DNA of 38,588 bases from Clostridia bacterium (GCA_017404065.1 JAFRDB010000059.1:1-38588); one strand, 5' to 3'. Shown: positions 1 through 7,982, counted from the stretch's first letter. The notes: generated from the sequence alone by a model not told the origin. Translations and numbers: made by a program.

Positions 1-236
1 AAGGTGGGCTTTTCAAGCTTCGCTTGAAAAGGTCGGATTGGGGTTCACGGCACTAAAAAATGAGATAAATTAGCGGCTTTAGATAAAATCTATCTCTGCC
101 GTAGCCCCCAACCCGCCTCGCAAGCTCGGCACCCTGCCCCAAGGCAGGGACAGCAGAGCTACACCGCAATTCTTGGCTCCCTCTATGAGGGAGCTGTCGA
201 ACGGAGTGAGACTGAGGGAGTTAAACTGAAATTTAA
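1..236. repeat. Hairpin-rich dispersed repeat region
   Basis: No coding sequence is seen here; the stretch is a series of palindromes. A 9-bp stem TTTTCAAGC/GCTTGAAAA lies at 10-30. A nested structure spans 38-111: TTGGGG with CCCCAA, ACGGCA with TGCCGT, GAGATA with TATCTC. A stem CCCTGCC/GGCAGGG lies at 132-149 and GCTCCCTC/GAGGGAGC at 176-194. The last part, GAGGGAGC followed by a TCGA-GAGTGAGAC stretch and GAGGGAG, resembles a dispersed repeat I recall from many Clostridia genomes. It ends at 222-235 with TAAACTGAAATTTA, identical to the right terminal inverted repeat of the element at 17093-17207. It may continue beyond the window edge. Confidence 0.6.
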
Positions 237-265
237 GACCACATCAAAAACCGTTCAAAAAAGTC

Positions 266-294
266 TTGACAAAGGCGCAATTTCATGGTATACT
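266..294 (+). promoter_or_regulatory. Sigma-A promoter of tRNA-Asp
   Basis: The -35 TTGACA (266-271) and -10 TATACT (289-294) are separated by 17 bp. A TG two bases upstream of the -10 (TGGTATACT) makes an extended -10. The mature tRNA begins 13 bp after the -10, as expected for a short leader. Transcription probably continues at low level past the terminator at 387-415 into the small gene at 433. Confidence 0.88.
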
Positions 295-307
295 ACTCTA
301 TGTTGTT

Positions 308-384
308 GGTCCGGTAGTTCAGTTGGTTAGAACGCCAGCCTGTCACGCTGGAGGTCGTGAGTTCGAGCCTCATCCGGATCGCCA
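308..384 (+). tRNA. tRNA-Asp (GUC)
   Basis: The sequence folds as a full cloverleaf. The acceptor arm GGTCCGG pairs with CCGGATC with one G-U, the D-loop holds AGTTGGTT, the anticodon arm CCAGC-CTGTCAC-GCTGG carries anticodon GTC, and the T-loop is GTTCGAG. Discriminator G381 is followed by an encoded CCA (382-384). A G discriminator is the known identity base for tRNA-Asp. Confidence 0.96.
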
Positions 385-386
385 AA

Positions 387-415
387 AAGCTCCGCGTAAG
401 CGGAGCTTATTTTTC
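387..415 (+). terminator. Intrinsic terminator after tRNA-Asp
   Basis: A 9-bp stem AAGCTCCGC/GCGGAGCTT with a GTAA loop is followed by A and a TTTTT run. It sits directly behind the CCA end and 17 bp before the next start codon, so it can act as an attenuator for the downstream small gene. Confidence 0.85.
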
Positions 416-432
416 TATTTGGAGGTATCGTC

Positions 433-669
433 ATGGGTGTGGATAAAGCTCAGATAGAAGCCGCTATAAAGCTGCTTAACGAAAACGATTATATTGCTAT
501 TCCCGTATCAAAGGGTCAGATGTGTCTATGCGACACATGCAAGGAGCCGGAGAGCGAATGCCGTTATGGGGCGTTCGGCTACACCTGCTCAAACCTTCTG
601 TGCATTAACCGATTTATAAAGGATCAGCTTAACTATAAGGAGCTTATCGCAAATATCAAGGCTGAATAA
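433..669 (+). CDS. Small cysteine-rich protein, putative metal-binding
   Basis: Function not recognised. The 78-aa product has six cysteines at about 31, 33, 36, 43, 52 and 57, arranged CxCxxC-x6-C-x8-C-x4-C, which suggests a zinc or iron-sulfur knuckle; this is inference. There is no signal peptide, so it is probably cytosolic. The ATG at 433 has a strong GGAGGT six bases upstream. No promoter of its own is seen between the tRNA-Asp terminator and the start, so it may be transcribed by read-through. Its last 14 bases overlap the convergent end of the SLH protein gene, which shares the same termination region with no separate terminator visible. Confidence 0.72.
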   Translation: MGVDKAQIEAAIKLLNENDYIAIPVSKGQMCLCDTCKEPESECRYGAFGYTCSNLLCINRFIKDQLNYKELIANIKAE

Positions 670-3430
670 CTGAACATCCGTTATTGATCATAGCGTTGAA
701 CTCACGAAGCATCGTTACGATCGACTGCTCAACTGTATATGTTCCAACCGGATCAAATCTGTTGTCACCCACTCCGTTCATTATGCCGTATGCCGCGGTG
801 ACGGAAAGTCCGTCACGCGCCCAGGCCTGAACCTCCTCCATATCGTCAAAGCCAAGCTCTGTCTTTGAAGCCATCCCAAACACTTTTAGCATCCTTGACA
901 GAATGACAGCCGCCTCCTGTCTTGTTATGAGGTCATCCGGTCTGAACGTGCCGTCCTCATATCCGGTTATTATACCAAGCTCAGACAGCTGCGAGGCAAG
1001 CAACGTGTCTGATTGGTCTCTGATGTCCTTGAACCCGTTTTCTGCTTCACTGATAAAGCACGATCCGAACTGATCCAGAACATTTTTTGCCATATAGCAG
1101 AATTCCATCCTTGTTATGCCGCGCGTAATATCACGCGGTCCGCCGTATGTCAAAAGCCTCGTTTCTACAATTCCGTATTCCATTGCGGTCTTTATATCAG
1201 CATACGCCCAGTCTGAGATATTAAGCTCATTTTTGTCCGCGTTTTCACCCATGTACAGAAAATAGTTCAGCAGCTTATCGACCCTTGAATAGTCCTCAGA
1301 CGATGTAATAGCGTAATAGTCACCGCCATAATATATGCCTCCGATCAATCCTCTGCCTGTGGACTGATCGTCAATGGATATATACGGCATACCCGTAGTT
1401 CCGCCCGAATACCTCATATAGCTCTTTAGCGGTATATCCTTTATTGCCTCGTAGAGTATTTTGTATTCATTGTCCGTAAGCTCTGTTACATAACCGCTTA
1501 TGTTTATCTTATGCGGTGCGGTTTTGCTGTCGAGATAATCCCCGAAGGTGATCCTTTTCGGATGATATACCCACTCATTCTGCGGCAGCTCTGTTATAGT
1601 CTCCGCTCTGTAGTCCGTTCCGTCCTTGGTAGAATATATACCGTCACGCGCGGTTTTTACATACAGTCTTCCATTGCTCCAGCTCATACCGATAGGCAAA
1701 GATTTATGCGTGTAGTGACCTGTTATGTTAAAGTCATCATCAAGGATATACACATGATTTACAAGCCACCATGCATCACCGTTGCCCATCGTATCCCATA
1801 TACACCAGCGCACCGCGTAAAACGTGCCGCAATCAATCACCTCATAATCATCAAATGTGCCGTAGAACGCGTTATATGTCGCCTCCGGCAGCTTGTCCTT
1901 ATATGCAGAAAGATATTTACCGTTTATAGCGGGAACCTCTTTATACTCCTTATGCTTTGCGTACACTCTTTCAAAGTCAAGCGCGTCCGCTTCGTCACAA
2001 ATAATGAATGCGTTTCTTATACCGCCGTTAAAGTTTACCGGAAGGACTACGTTCAGTGACAGCTCCGTTGTTTTGCCTGCCGGAAGCTCTACAACGGACA
2101 TTATATCCGGCTCTGTCCTGTTGTATGAGTTCTTTACAAACGCGCAGTCCGCTTTCTTTCCGTTAGCATCCGTATATACAAGGATATTTGACGCTGTTGT
2201 AGGCTGGTATGTGAAATATCTCGTTTTGCTTCCGGTATTTTTTATTTTGATATTGTATGTATATGTAACGCCGTAATTTCCGAGATTTGTGGCATAGCCG
2301 TTTACATCATTTTCGGCTGTTATCTCGTAGTTCGGTGAATACAAGTCCGCGCCCTTTGTTCCCGGCTGATTTTCATACTTGTGCGTGTCAGTGTGGCGCG
2401 TATCAAAATACCATATATTCGTCCGCTCTGCTTTCGATACATTTTTTCCGTAATAGCTGAGCTTGTTATCGTCCTTATACTTAAATGCAAGCATACCGCT
2501 CTCGTCCGCCTGCGCCTTTGCCCACGGATCGTCAAGCGGCGCGATATGCGTTATCCATGTGTAGTTCACAACACCGTCCGGCGCATATTGATTGTGCATT
2601 GTTACCGGCAGATATGTGCCGTCCTCTGTATCATCATCTATTGTGTATTCCAGCTCCGCTCTTACCTGCGGCAGAGTATCGGCAATGCCCTTTATAGTCC
2701 TGTCATACCGCACTATACCGTTTTCCGCTTCCTTCGGCATAGATGAACGGTCGCCAAGCATCTCCGCAGCTTCAAACGCACATACGTTCACATTCATAAG
2801 CCCCGACTTGATCTCAAGCACTGCCTGAATATGAACAGGCCTTCTGTAATGTACAACGCTGTAATTTGGTATAAATTCGCTGAGCCATCTTGTGCCTCTA
2901 TCTTTTACCTCAAATACTTCGTTTTCTCCGTCATGGGGATAATATCTGTCTCCGTCAAGGTCTATTATGCTCTTACCCATAGCCGAAGCGCAGCAGTTGA
3001 GCATACCCCATGACGGCTCGCGCTTTATGACCTTACCGCTGCCATCAAGGTATGCATAGAGATTGGCTGTTTCAAAGCCGATATTGCTGAGCGTATATTC
3101 ACACTCCCCCTTGACAGGCGTAAGCTCAACATCAAGCTCCATATCACGCGATACCGCTTCTCCCACACCCATCCTATTGCCTATAAAGTTATAATGCGAA
3201 AGATAGATATAATATTTGCCCGGTCCGAGGTCATCATTATTCATAACATACCGCGGTTTCTCTCCGTTCATTATCGTATGCGAATCTATCGCCTCAGGAT
3301 TGTTACAGTATATAAACCTACCGCCGCCGACAGGCTCAAACTCAAGCTCCGGCGCGTCAATATCCGCGTGAGCGGTAACAGCTCCGACGATAAATAGCAG
3401 CATTGCGGCACATAAGACTTTAGCTTTCAT
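656..3430 (-). CDS. Large secreted protein with C-terminal SLH domains
   Basis: A 924-aa exported protein. Residues 1-22 form a signal peptide ending AHA. Residues about 734-924 hold three S-layer homology modules (for example GITRMEF, ITGYEDGTFRPDD, MNGVGDNRFDP), which in Firmicutes bind pyruvylated secondary wall polymer, so the protein should sit on the cell surface. The roughly 700 residues between are not recognised; they are rich in Tyr, Asp and Gly, contain patches that look like beta-sandwich modules, and show no obvious catalytic motif. The start ATG overlaps the last 11 bases of the GNAT gene and has a GGAG site inside that gene, so translation is probably coupled. It is the last gene of the unit starting at the toxin-antitoxin promoter. 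Confidence 0.88.
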   Translation of the reverse strand: MKAKVLCAAMLLFIVGAVTAHADIDAPELEFEPVGGGRFIYCNNPEAIDSHTIMNGEKPRYVMNNDDLGPGKYYIYLSHYNFIGNRMGVGEAVSRDMELDVELTPVKGECEYTLSNIGFETANLYAYLDGSGKVIKREPSWGMLNCCASAMGKSIIDLDGDRYYPHDGENEVFEVKDRGTRWLSEFIPNYSVVHYRRPVHIQAVLEIKSGLMNVNVCAFEAAEMLGDRSSMPKEAENGIVRYDRTIKGIADTLPQVRAELEYTIDDDTEDGTYLPVTMHNQYAPDGVVNYTWITHIAPLDDPWAKAQADESGMLAFKYKDDNKLSYYGKNVSKAERTNIWYFDTRHTDTHKYENQPGTKGADLYSPNYEITAENDVNGYATNLGNYGVTYTYNIKIKNTGSKTRYFTYQPTTASNILVYTDANGKKADCAFVKNSYNRTEPDIMSVVELPAGKTTELSLNVVLPVNFNGGIRNAFIICDEADALDFERVYAKHKEYKEVPAINGKYLSAYKDKLPEATYNAFYGTFDDYEVIDCGTFYAVRWCIWDTMGNGDAWWLVNHVYILDDDFNITGHYTHKSLPIGMSWSNGRLYVKTARDGIYSTKDGTDYRAETITELPQNEWVYHPKRITFGDYLDSKTAPHKINISGYVTELTDNEYKILYEAIKDIPLKSYMRYSGGTTGMPYISIDDQSTGRGLIGGIYYGGDYYAITSSEDYSRVDKLLNYFLYMGENADKNELNISDWAYADIKTAMEYGIVETRLLTYGGPRDITRGITRMEFCYMAKNVLDQFGSCFISEAENGFKDIRDQSDTLLASQLSELGIITGYEDGTFRPDDLITRQEAAVILSRMLKVFGMASKTELGFDDMEEVQAWARDGLSVTAAYGIMNGVGDNRFDPVGTYTVEQSIVTMLREFNAMINNGCSVIQP

Positions 3431-3911
3431 TTTTCAGTTCTCCATCTCGCTGCAGTTTTTTTCTCATATATATCACATCATCCATCGGATTATCATAGTA
3501 CGGCTCGCACTCTGAAAAGCCGTTCTTTTTATATAGTCCTACCGCGGCTCTGAGCGGCTCAATGGTATCAAGCACCATTTCACTGTATCCGGCAGCCGCT
3601 GCATAGCTGATTATTTCCTTTACGAGCTTGTCGCCAAGATGCAAGCCGCGCGCCGCCGGATCAACATACAGCCGCTTCATTTCGCAGCGTTCGTCCGTAA
3701 GCCTGCGGTATGCCACCATGCCTATCACTCTGTCATTATCTACCGCGGCGATCAGCTCGCCGTTCGGCGGCGTGTATTTCTTCTCCACACCGGAAAGCTC
3801 GTCATCGAGATGCTGAAAGGACAGATCACGCCCAAGCTGCTCTGTATATTTGATTATAAGCTCCCGCACCTGCGGGATATAGTTCTTTCCGTCAGCTATC
3901 CTTATGCTCAT
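3420..3911 (-). CDS. GNAT-family N-acetyltransferase
   Basis: 163 aa, the usual size for a single GNAT domain that transfers an acetyl group from acetyl-CoA to an amine. The acetyl-CoA binding motif A is seen as MKRLYVDPAARGLHLGDKLV (R-G-L-H-L-G), followed by a final segment with AVGLYKKNGF, the common GNAT motif B. The substrate cannot be told from sequence. The start follows the stop of the 45-aa ORF by two bases and the end overlaps the SLH protein start by 11 bases, so it sits in a chain of coupled genes with cell-surface proteins. A GGAG site lies eight bases upstream of the ATG, inside the end of the preceding small ORF. Confidence 0.88.
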   Translation of the reverse strand: MSIRIADGKNYIPQVRELIIKYTEQLGRDLSFQHLDDELSGVEKKYTPPNGELIAAVDNDRVIGMVAYRRLTDERCEMKRLYVDPAARGLHLGDKLVKEIISYAAAAGYSEMVLDTIEPLRAAVGLYKKNGFSECEPYYDNPMDDVIYMRKKLQRDGELKNES

Positions 3912-3913
3912 AT

Positions 3914-4051
3914 TTATGTCTCCATTTCACTGCTCACCCGCACCTCCGCGTTCGACGGCTCCGCCGTTGCCGCAAATGCGGCTGTACCCATCACTACCGC
4001 CATCGCCGCAGCAAATACTGTTATTCCCTTGAAGCAGCTTTTTATGCCCAT
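3914..4051 (-). CDS. 45-aa secreted peptide candidate, coupled by TAATG
   Basis: A short ORF easily missed because of its length. It reads MGIKSCFKGI, then a 17-residue hydrophobic stretch, then AFAATAEPSN and a short polar tail, which is a textbook signal peptide with an AFA cleavage site. It starts in a TAATG overlap with the stop codon of the upstream stalk-domain gene and ends two bases before the GNAT start, so it fills that 140-bp gap almost exactly. The N-terminus (KSCFKGI plus hydrophobic core) resembles that of the neighbouring upstream protein (KSYIKGV plus core), which could mean a truncated duplicate or a real small exported peptide. Existence is inferred from the coupling and the signal peptide. 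Confidence 0.6.
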   Translation of the reverse strand: MGIKSCFKGITVFAAAMAVVMGTAAFAATAEPSNAEVRVSSEMET

Positions 4052-4929
4052 TATTTAAACTCCTTTGTCGATCTGTCAAAAGTTATTCCTGCCTCGCTGT
4101 ATTCATCGTCACCGGTTATCGAATATGATGCCTTCTTATAGCTTAATGTGACAACATCATCTTTGCTGTCTGCTATCTCTAAATCAATTGCCGCACTTCT
4201 GTAGCCCATTTCATGTACAGCCGTCTCTCCGGTGATAATATTATAAGCATTTATGCTGCCGCTGTAATTACCGCCGTTTCCGCCTATCTCGCCGCCTATA
4301 TAAAACATCCAGTCACCGTCAAAAACCCACTCATTTTGAGCATTCCTTATTGTTTTTATATCCTCTCCGTCCTGACTGTTGCTGTCTGTATAAAACGGAA
4401 GTTTTTTTACTTTTGATTCATAAATACGATACAGACAATAATACTGATCGTGTACATAGTATATTGCATTATCAGTAACCTTTACGGCATCTCCGTCCAT
4501 ACCGTATACGCGTTCAAAGCCGCGGGCATTGTCCTTGACTCCGATATAGCTTTTATCGTCAGCTTTGAAGGTGTAATATGTCCAGACATTACCTTCCGCA
4601 TCCGTCTTTTCGGCAAGCTTCTTTATATCCGACTGTCCGCCCGTTACAGATACCGTTGCGCTGTCGCCGTTCCAGTATATCTTTTTACCAAGCAGCTCTC
4701 CGAGCTTTCGCATAGGCAGATACGTTGTGCCGTTATATAGCAGACTTGACGGAGCGTCTGTCCCATCGGATGCGGTTATGTCCTCGCCCCACTGAACTGT
4801 ATCCACTCCGTTGATATTGAGCCGCACCCCATTTAGCGCGACCTCAATATTATCCGCCATTGCAAATGTGAACGTCAGCGCAATTGCGCCCGCAAATCCC
4901 GTTATTACTCCCTTGATGTAGCTTTTCAT
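4051..4929 (-). CDS. Secreted protein with copper-amine-oxidase-like stalk domain
   Basis: 292 aa. Residues 1-26 form a signal peptide with hydrophobic core FAGAIALTFTFAMA. Residues about 27-95 match the stalk domain known from the copper amine oxidase N-terminus: VALNGVRLNINGV, then YNGTTYLPMRKLGELLG and an IYWNGDSATVSVTG strand. This domain has no enzymatic role by itself. The rest, about 100-292, is probably a beta-rich domain reporting on or binding something extracellular (repeated YY, WVFDGDWMFYIGGE) and is not recognised. A GGAGG site lies five bases before the ATG. The gene starts 17 bp after the ParE-like toxin stop with no terminator between, and ends in a TAATG overlap with the 45-aa ORF. 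Confidence 0.85.
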   Translation of the reverse strand: MKSYIKGVITGFAGAIALTFTFAMADNIEVALNGVRLNINGVDTVQWGEDITASDGTDAPSSLLYNGTTYLPMRKLGELLGKKIYWNGDSATVSVTGGQSDIKKLAEKTDAEGNVWTYYTFKADDKSYIGVKDNARGFERVYGMDGDAVKVTDNAIYYVHDQYYCLYRIYESKVKKLPFYTDSNSQDGEDIKTIRNAQNEWVFDGDWMFYIGGEIGGNGGNYSGSINAYNIITGETAVHEMGYRSAAIDLEIADSKDDVVTLSYKKASYSITGDDEYSEAGITFDRSTKEFK

Positions 4930-4946
4930 ACTGTCCTCCGCTGTTT

Positions 4947-5252
4947 TTATATTATATTTGTATAGTTTCTTCTGCCATATATCACGCGCATAATGTATAC
5001 AACATCTTGTTCTATCTTGTAGAAAATAATGTAGTTCTTTACCGGTATTTTTCTGTATCCACCATCTCGCAAGCGCTTATCTCTGCAGTATTCAAAGCTC
5101 TCGGGATTATCGGATAATATTTTATATACTTCCTCTATTTCCATCAAAAGCTTCCCTGCTGCAACTGGATTATGCAAAACATTTGATATATAATTCACTA
5201 TTTCCTCAATATCATTATGTGCATCTTTAGTTATTAAAAGCTTATACTTCAT
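4947..5252 (-). CDS. RelE/ParE-family toxin
   Basis: 101 aa, typical for the RelE/ParE fold. Seen are the N-terminal pattern YKLLITKDAHNDIEEIVNYI, a two-helix hairpin, and the C-terminal strands GYRKIPVKNYIIFYKI and VYIMRVIYGRRNY, which carry the arginines usual in this family. In established systems such toxins either cut mRNA at the ribosome (RelE) or poison gyrase (ParE); the sequence here is closer to the ParE-like pattern but the target is not certain. The gene overlaps the antitoxin end by 11 bases, the usual order of antitoxin first, and shares its promoter. No terminator follows before the stalk-domain gene. Confidence 0.88.
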   Translation of the reverse strand: MKYKLLITKDAHNDIEEIVNYISNVLHNPVAAGKLLMEIEEVYKILSDNPESFEYCRDKRLRDGGYRKIPVKNYIIFYKIEQDVVYIMRVIYGRRNYTNII

Positions 5253-5502
5253 ATTGTTTTCTTATTTCTCTCAAAGACTCAAAAGCATCAGACAACTCTC
5301 CATCAGATACTGATCGTTCAGCAGTTTGCAGCTTTATATATATATCATTCATATACATCGCCTGCTCATAAGCCTCCATACTCATTATAACCATATCGCC
5401 ATAACCATTCTTAGTTATAAAAATAGGCTCCTTTGAACTATGGCACATTTGAGATATTTCGCTTGTATTTTTCAGATCGCGAATTGGTATGATCTGCGGC
5501 AT
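5242..5502 (-). CDS. Phd/YefM-like antitoxin
   Basis: 86 aa from the chosen start. The N-terminal part (IIPIRDLKNTSEISQM, then EPIFITKNGYGDMVIMSMEAYEQ) is the Phd/YefM fold, which binds operator DNA; the C-terminal tail is a likely toxin-binding helix. An upstream in-frame ATG at 5556 would add 18 residues but lies inside the promoter and operator. The ATG at 5502 has an AAAGGGG site seven bases upstream, so 5502 is preferred. The gene overlaps the toxin by 11 bases. Autorepression through the 13-bp palindrome at 5528-5556 is expected for this family. Confidence 0.88.
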   Translation of the reverse strand: MPQIIPIRDLKNTSEISQMCHSSKEPIFITKNGYGDMVIMSMEAYEQAMYMNDIYIKLQTAERSVSDGELSDAFESLREIRKQYEV

Positions 5503-5527
5503 AAGATCGCCCCTTTCCAAAGTAATT

Positions 5528-5564
5528 ATGGACTTATTATACCATAATAAGTCCATAACGTCAA
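5528..5564 (-). promoter_or_regulatory. Toxin-antitoxin promoter with palindromic operator
   Basis: On the minus strand, TTGACG (5559-5564) and TATAAT (5536-5541) are spaced by 17 bp. A perfect 13-bp inverted repeat, ATGGACTTATTAT / ATAATAAGTCCAT with a 3-bp centre (5528-5556), covers the -10 element. This is the layout expected for autorepression by the antitoxin or the toxin-antitoxin complex. Confidence 0.85.
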
Positions 5565-5582
5565 TATATAATATATATTTCC

Positions 5583-6302
5583 CTACGCGATCTCAAATTT
5601 TATTATCGCGTGCAGCTCCTTTTCGTCCTCTGTCTTTATAGATACGTAGTGGGAGCCGTTTTCCTCACCGTAAAACAGCTTTACGTTCTCGCCTATCAGT
5701 ATCTGATTTTTATAGAATATCTCAAGGTCGTTTATCTCCGCGCCGCGAAGGCTCTCCGGCAGAATCTCGTTCAGAAAATCAATATAGTATGTGTTATGCA
5801 CATGCTCATTGAAGTCTATCATAGACGCGGTTATCTTCTGCTCGCCGGTTGCGCTGTATGACTTCGGCTCGCGCAGCTTGCCGCCTGTCTCCAAAGCGCT
5901 TTTATCCTCAGTCCCGAACGCATCCATAATCTCGCTTGTGAGTCTCATCATCGCGCCCGTCCGCCTGTCTATCGGCACCCAAACCGACGCTCCCGCTGCC
6001 ACAAGCTCGCCCTCCGCATTTCTCAGCTCATAGTCTCTATACGCAAACACACGGTTTGCGCCCTTTGACCATGTGATCGCCGTTACTGTCTCGCCGTACA
6101 TCGGTCTTTTATACACCTTTATCCTCACCGAGATCAGAAACCATGCAAGATGCGTTTTGGGTATATCAAGGACACCATAGCCGACTCCGGACGAGTGCTT
6201 TCCCGCCACATCCTCAAAGTAACCGAGTATAGCCCTATTCGTTAGCCGGTAATCCATATCCACGTGCCTGTAGCCTACCATAAACTCTTGTTTGACAAAC
6301 AT
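5583..6302 (-). CDS. Acyl-ACP thioesterase (FatA-like)
   Basis: 239 aa, matching bacterial acyl-ACP thioesterases built of two hot-dog domains. The first domain contains the conserved start FMVGYRHVDMDYRLTNRAILGYFEDVAG and the AWFLISVRIKVYKRP strand; the second contains the catalytic-type stretch DFNEHVHNTYYIDFLNEILP with the Asn and His expected in the family. The enzyme releases free fatty acid from acyl carrier protein in the cytosol and so affects lipid supply. It begins 20 bp after the SLH-phosphatase stop with a GGAG site, so it is probably the last gene of the long ylxM-trmD transcript. Which chain length it prefers cannot be told. Confidence 0.9.
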   Translation of the reverse strand: MFVKQEFMVGYRHVDMDYRLTNRAILGYFEDVAGKHSSGVGYGVLDIPKTHLAWFLISVRIKVYKRPMYGETVTAITWSKGANRVFAYRDYELRNAEGELVAAGASVWVPIDRRTGAMMRLTSEIMDAFGTEDKSALETGGKLREPKSYSATGEQKITASMIDFNEHVHNTYYIDFLNEILPESLRGAEINDLEIFYKNQILIGENVKLFYGEENGSHYVSIKTEDEKELHAIIKFEIA

Positions 6303-6322
6303 ATATTATACTCCATTTCAGC

Positions 6323-7966
6323 TTATTTGCACAGCACATCATACAGTGCGTCAAGCTCGGTCTCCATCATTCCGAGCTTATCCATCATATACGCTCTTAC
6401 CGTTGCCCTGAGGTCTACCTTCTCAAGTTCCGCGCTTGTCTTTGCGCCCGTTATTTTCAACAAACTCGGCACTATATTACCTTCGGCAATATGCTGCCAC
6501 TGATCGCCGCCATGCTCAATGCTGTAGTAATTTTCATACGAGAGCATATAGTCATCGATGATCTCCTCGTAGCTTGCTCCGCAAAGCGCCTCTATCATCG
6601 CCGCCATAAGTCCGGTGCGTTCCTTGCCCTGCTGACAGTGTATAAGTATTGGCTTCTCGGCAAGTATCATATTTCGCAGCGCGGCAGCCGCGTTCGTTTT
6701 GAAGCTGTCGCTTGTCACATCAAGATTGATTCGTGACGGATATATTGCGATCTTTGAATAATAGCTGCCCTCGTAGTTCTCCTCGCTCTTTACCGATTCC
6801 ATATCCGCATCGGAAAGGTTTATAGCGGTTTTTATGCCTGCTGCTTCAATGAGCTTTGCCGCGTATTCATCTCTGCCTATATCCGACTTCAGAGGTGTTG
6901 ACGAGCGGTAGAGCCTGCCCTCTTTTATATCGCCCGCCGTGATCTCGCGGAAATTCGCGAACGCCTCATCCGACGGGTAGTCTGAGCGCTGATTGGTATA
7001 TATATAGCTGCTGCGCAGCTCCAGCTCGGCATCATACCCGCCCTTTTCATACATCGTAAACGTCAGCGTATCTCCCTCTTTTATTCCGTATGTATCTGAC
7101 GCGTTACCCATATTTATCGCAACGGATATATGCGTGTTATCGACCACAGACAAAATTACGTTGCTGTCATTATCAACATCGTTATATGCTGTTGCATACG
7201 GCGCGATAAATACCACATCTCCGCAATGTACCTGTATAAAATCGCCCGTCGTAAATCCCGCACTTACGAATTCCTTAACCAAAATATCCGTTGTAGCGTG
7301 GCCGTAATCATTTATATCCATAACTGTGCCGGTAATACTCTCTGTTTTTTCTTTTACAAAATTCTTAGCAAGCTTATAAACGACCTGCGCCGCCTCAGCG
7401 CGCGTGAGTGTGCCCTGCGGCACGAATTCATGCTTCTCATTACCCTCGATAAGCCCCTGCTCAGAGCAGTAGCTTACCGCGTTTACCGCCCAATCCGAAA
7501 CCTTATCCGCATCAACATAGTCCATCACGGACTGCACCTTTGTATTAGCTTTCTTGTATTTCAGATAATTATAGAACACCTTTGCCATCTGCTCACGCGT
7601 AAGAGAGTCATACGGTCCGAAATGGGCGCCGTCATATCCGTCCACGATGCCATTTTCCGCCGCCCAGTTAGCATACGTCCTGCACACTGCTGACTGAGGT
7701 ATATCAAGGAATACATTCTTTTTTTCTTCATCTTCTACACCTTCCAGTCTGCCTATCGCCGTGACGAGCATACCACGCGTCATTTCACTCTCCGGCGCAA
7801 AATTACCGTCATCCTGAGCATCAAACAAGCCATTATCGGTTACATAATCAACACATTCGGCATACCACGCATCGTCCTTGACATCACTGAAATCTGCAGC
7901 AAAAGCCGATAAACTCATAGCGCATAACGCCGCTACCGCCGCCATTGTTCTGATACGATTCTTCAT
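6323..7966 (-). CDS. SLH-anchored tyrosine phosphatase
   Basis: 547 aa. A signal peptide (1-23, cut after AFA) is followed by three SLH modules at about 24-205 that should hold the protein on the cell wall. Residues about 215-320 form a beta-rich domain; its NMGNASDTYGIKEGDTL stretch recalls the C-terminal part of SAM hydroxide adenosyltransferases, a weak guess. Residues about 330-547 are a tyrosine phosphatase of the PF13350 type: REITAGDIKEGRLYRSSTPL, then the active-site loop HCQQGKERTG with nucleophile Cys444 and Arg450 (CX5R). The enzyme should act outside the cell on phosphoprotein or phospho-compounds. It lies 16 bp after the ComEA-like gene with a GGAGGG site. Confidence 0.88.
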   Translation of the reverse strand: MKNRIRTMAAVAALCAMSLSAFAADFSDVKDDAWYAECVDYVTDNGLFDAQDDGNFAPESEMTRGMLVTAIGRLEGVEDEEKKNVFLDIPQSAVCRTYANWAAENGIVDGYDGAHFGPYDSLTREQMAKVFYNYLKYKKANTKVQSVMDYVDADKVSDWAVNAVSYCSEQGLIEGNEKHEFVPQGTLTRAEAAQVVYKLAKNFVKEKTESITGTVMDINDYGHATTDILVKEFVSAGFTTGDFIQVHCGDVVFIAPYATAYNDVDNDSNVILSVVDNTHISVAINMGNASDTYGIKEGDTLTFTMYEKGGYDAELELRSSYIYTNQRSDYPSDEAFANFREITAGDIKEGRLYRSSTPLKSDIGRDEYAAKLIEAAGIKTAINLSDADMESVKSEENYEGSYYSKIAIYPSRINLDVTSDSFKTNAAAALRNMILAEKPILIHCQQGKERTGLMAAMIEALCGASYEEIIDDYMLSYENYYSIEHGGDQWQHIAEGNIVPSLLKITGAKTSAELEKVDLRATVRAYMMDKLGMMETELDALYDVLCK

Positions 7967-7982
7967 TGATCTTACCCTCCGT

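Noticed and set aside
266..457. 63-aa open frame across the promoter and tRNA-Asp
   Set aside because: It runs through a clear promoter, a full tRNA and its terminator and has no ribosome site.
1511..2059. Long open frames on the plus strand inside the SLH protein gene
   Set aside because: No ribosome sites and no family features; they are shadows of the minus-strand coding sequence.
5503..5556. 18-residue N-terminal extension of the antitoxin
   Set aside because: It lies in the -10 region and operator; the ATG at 5502 has the better ribosome site.
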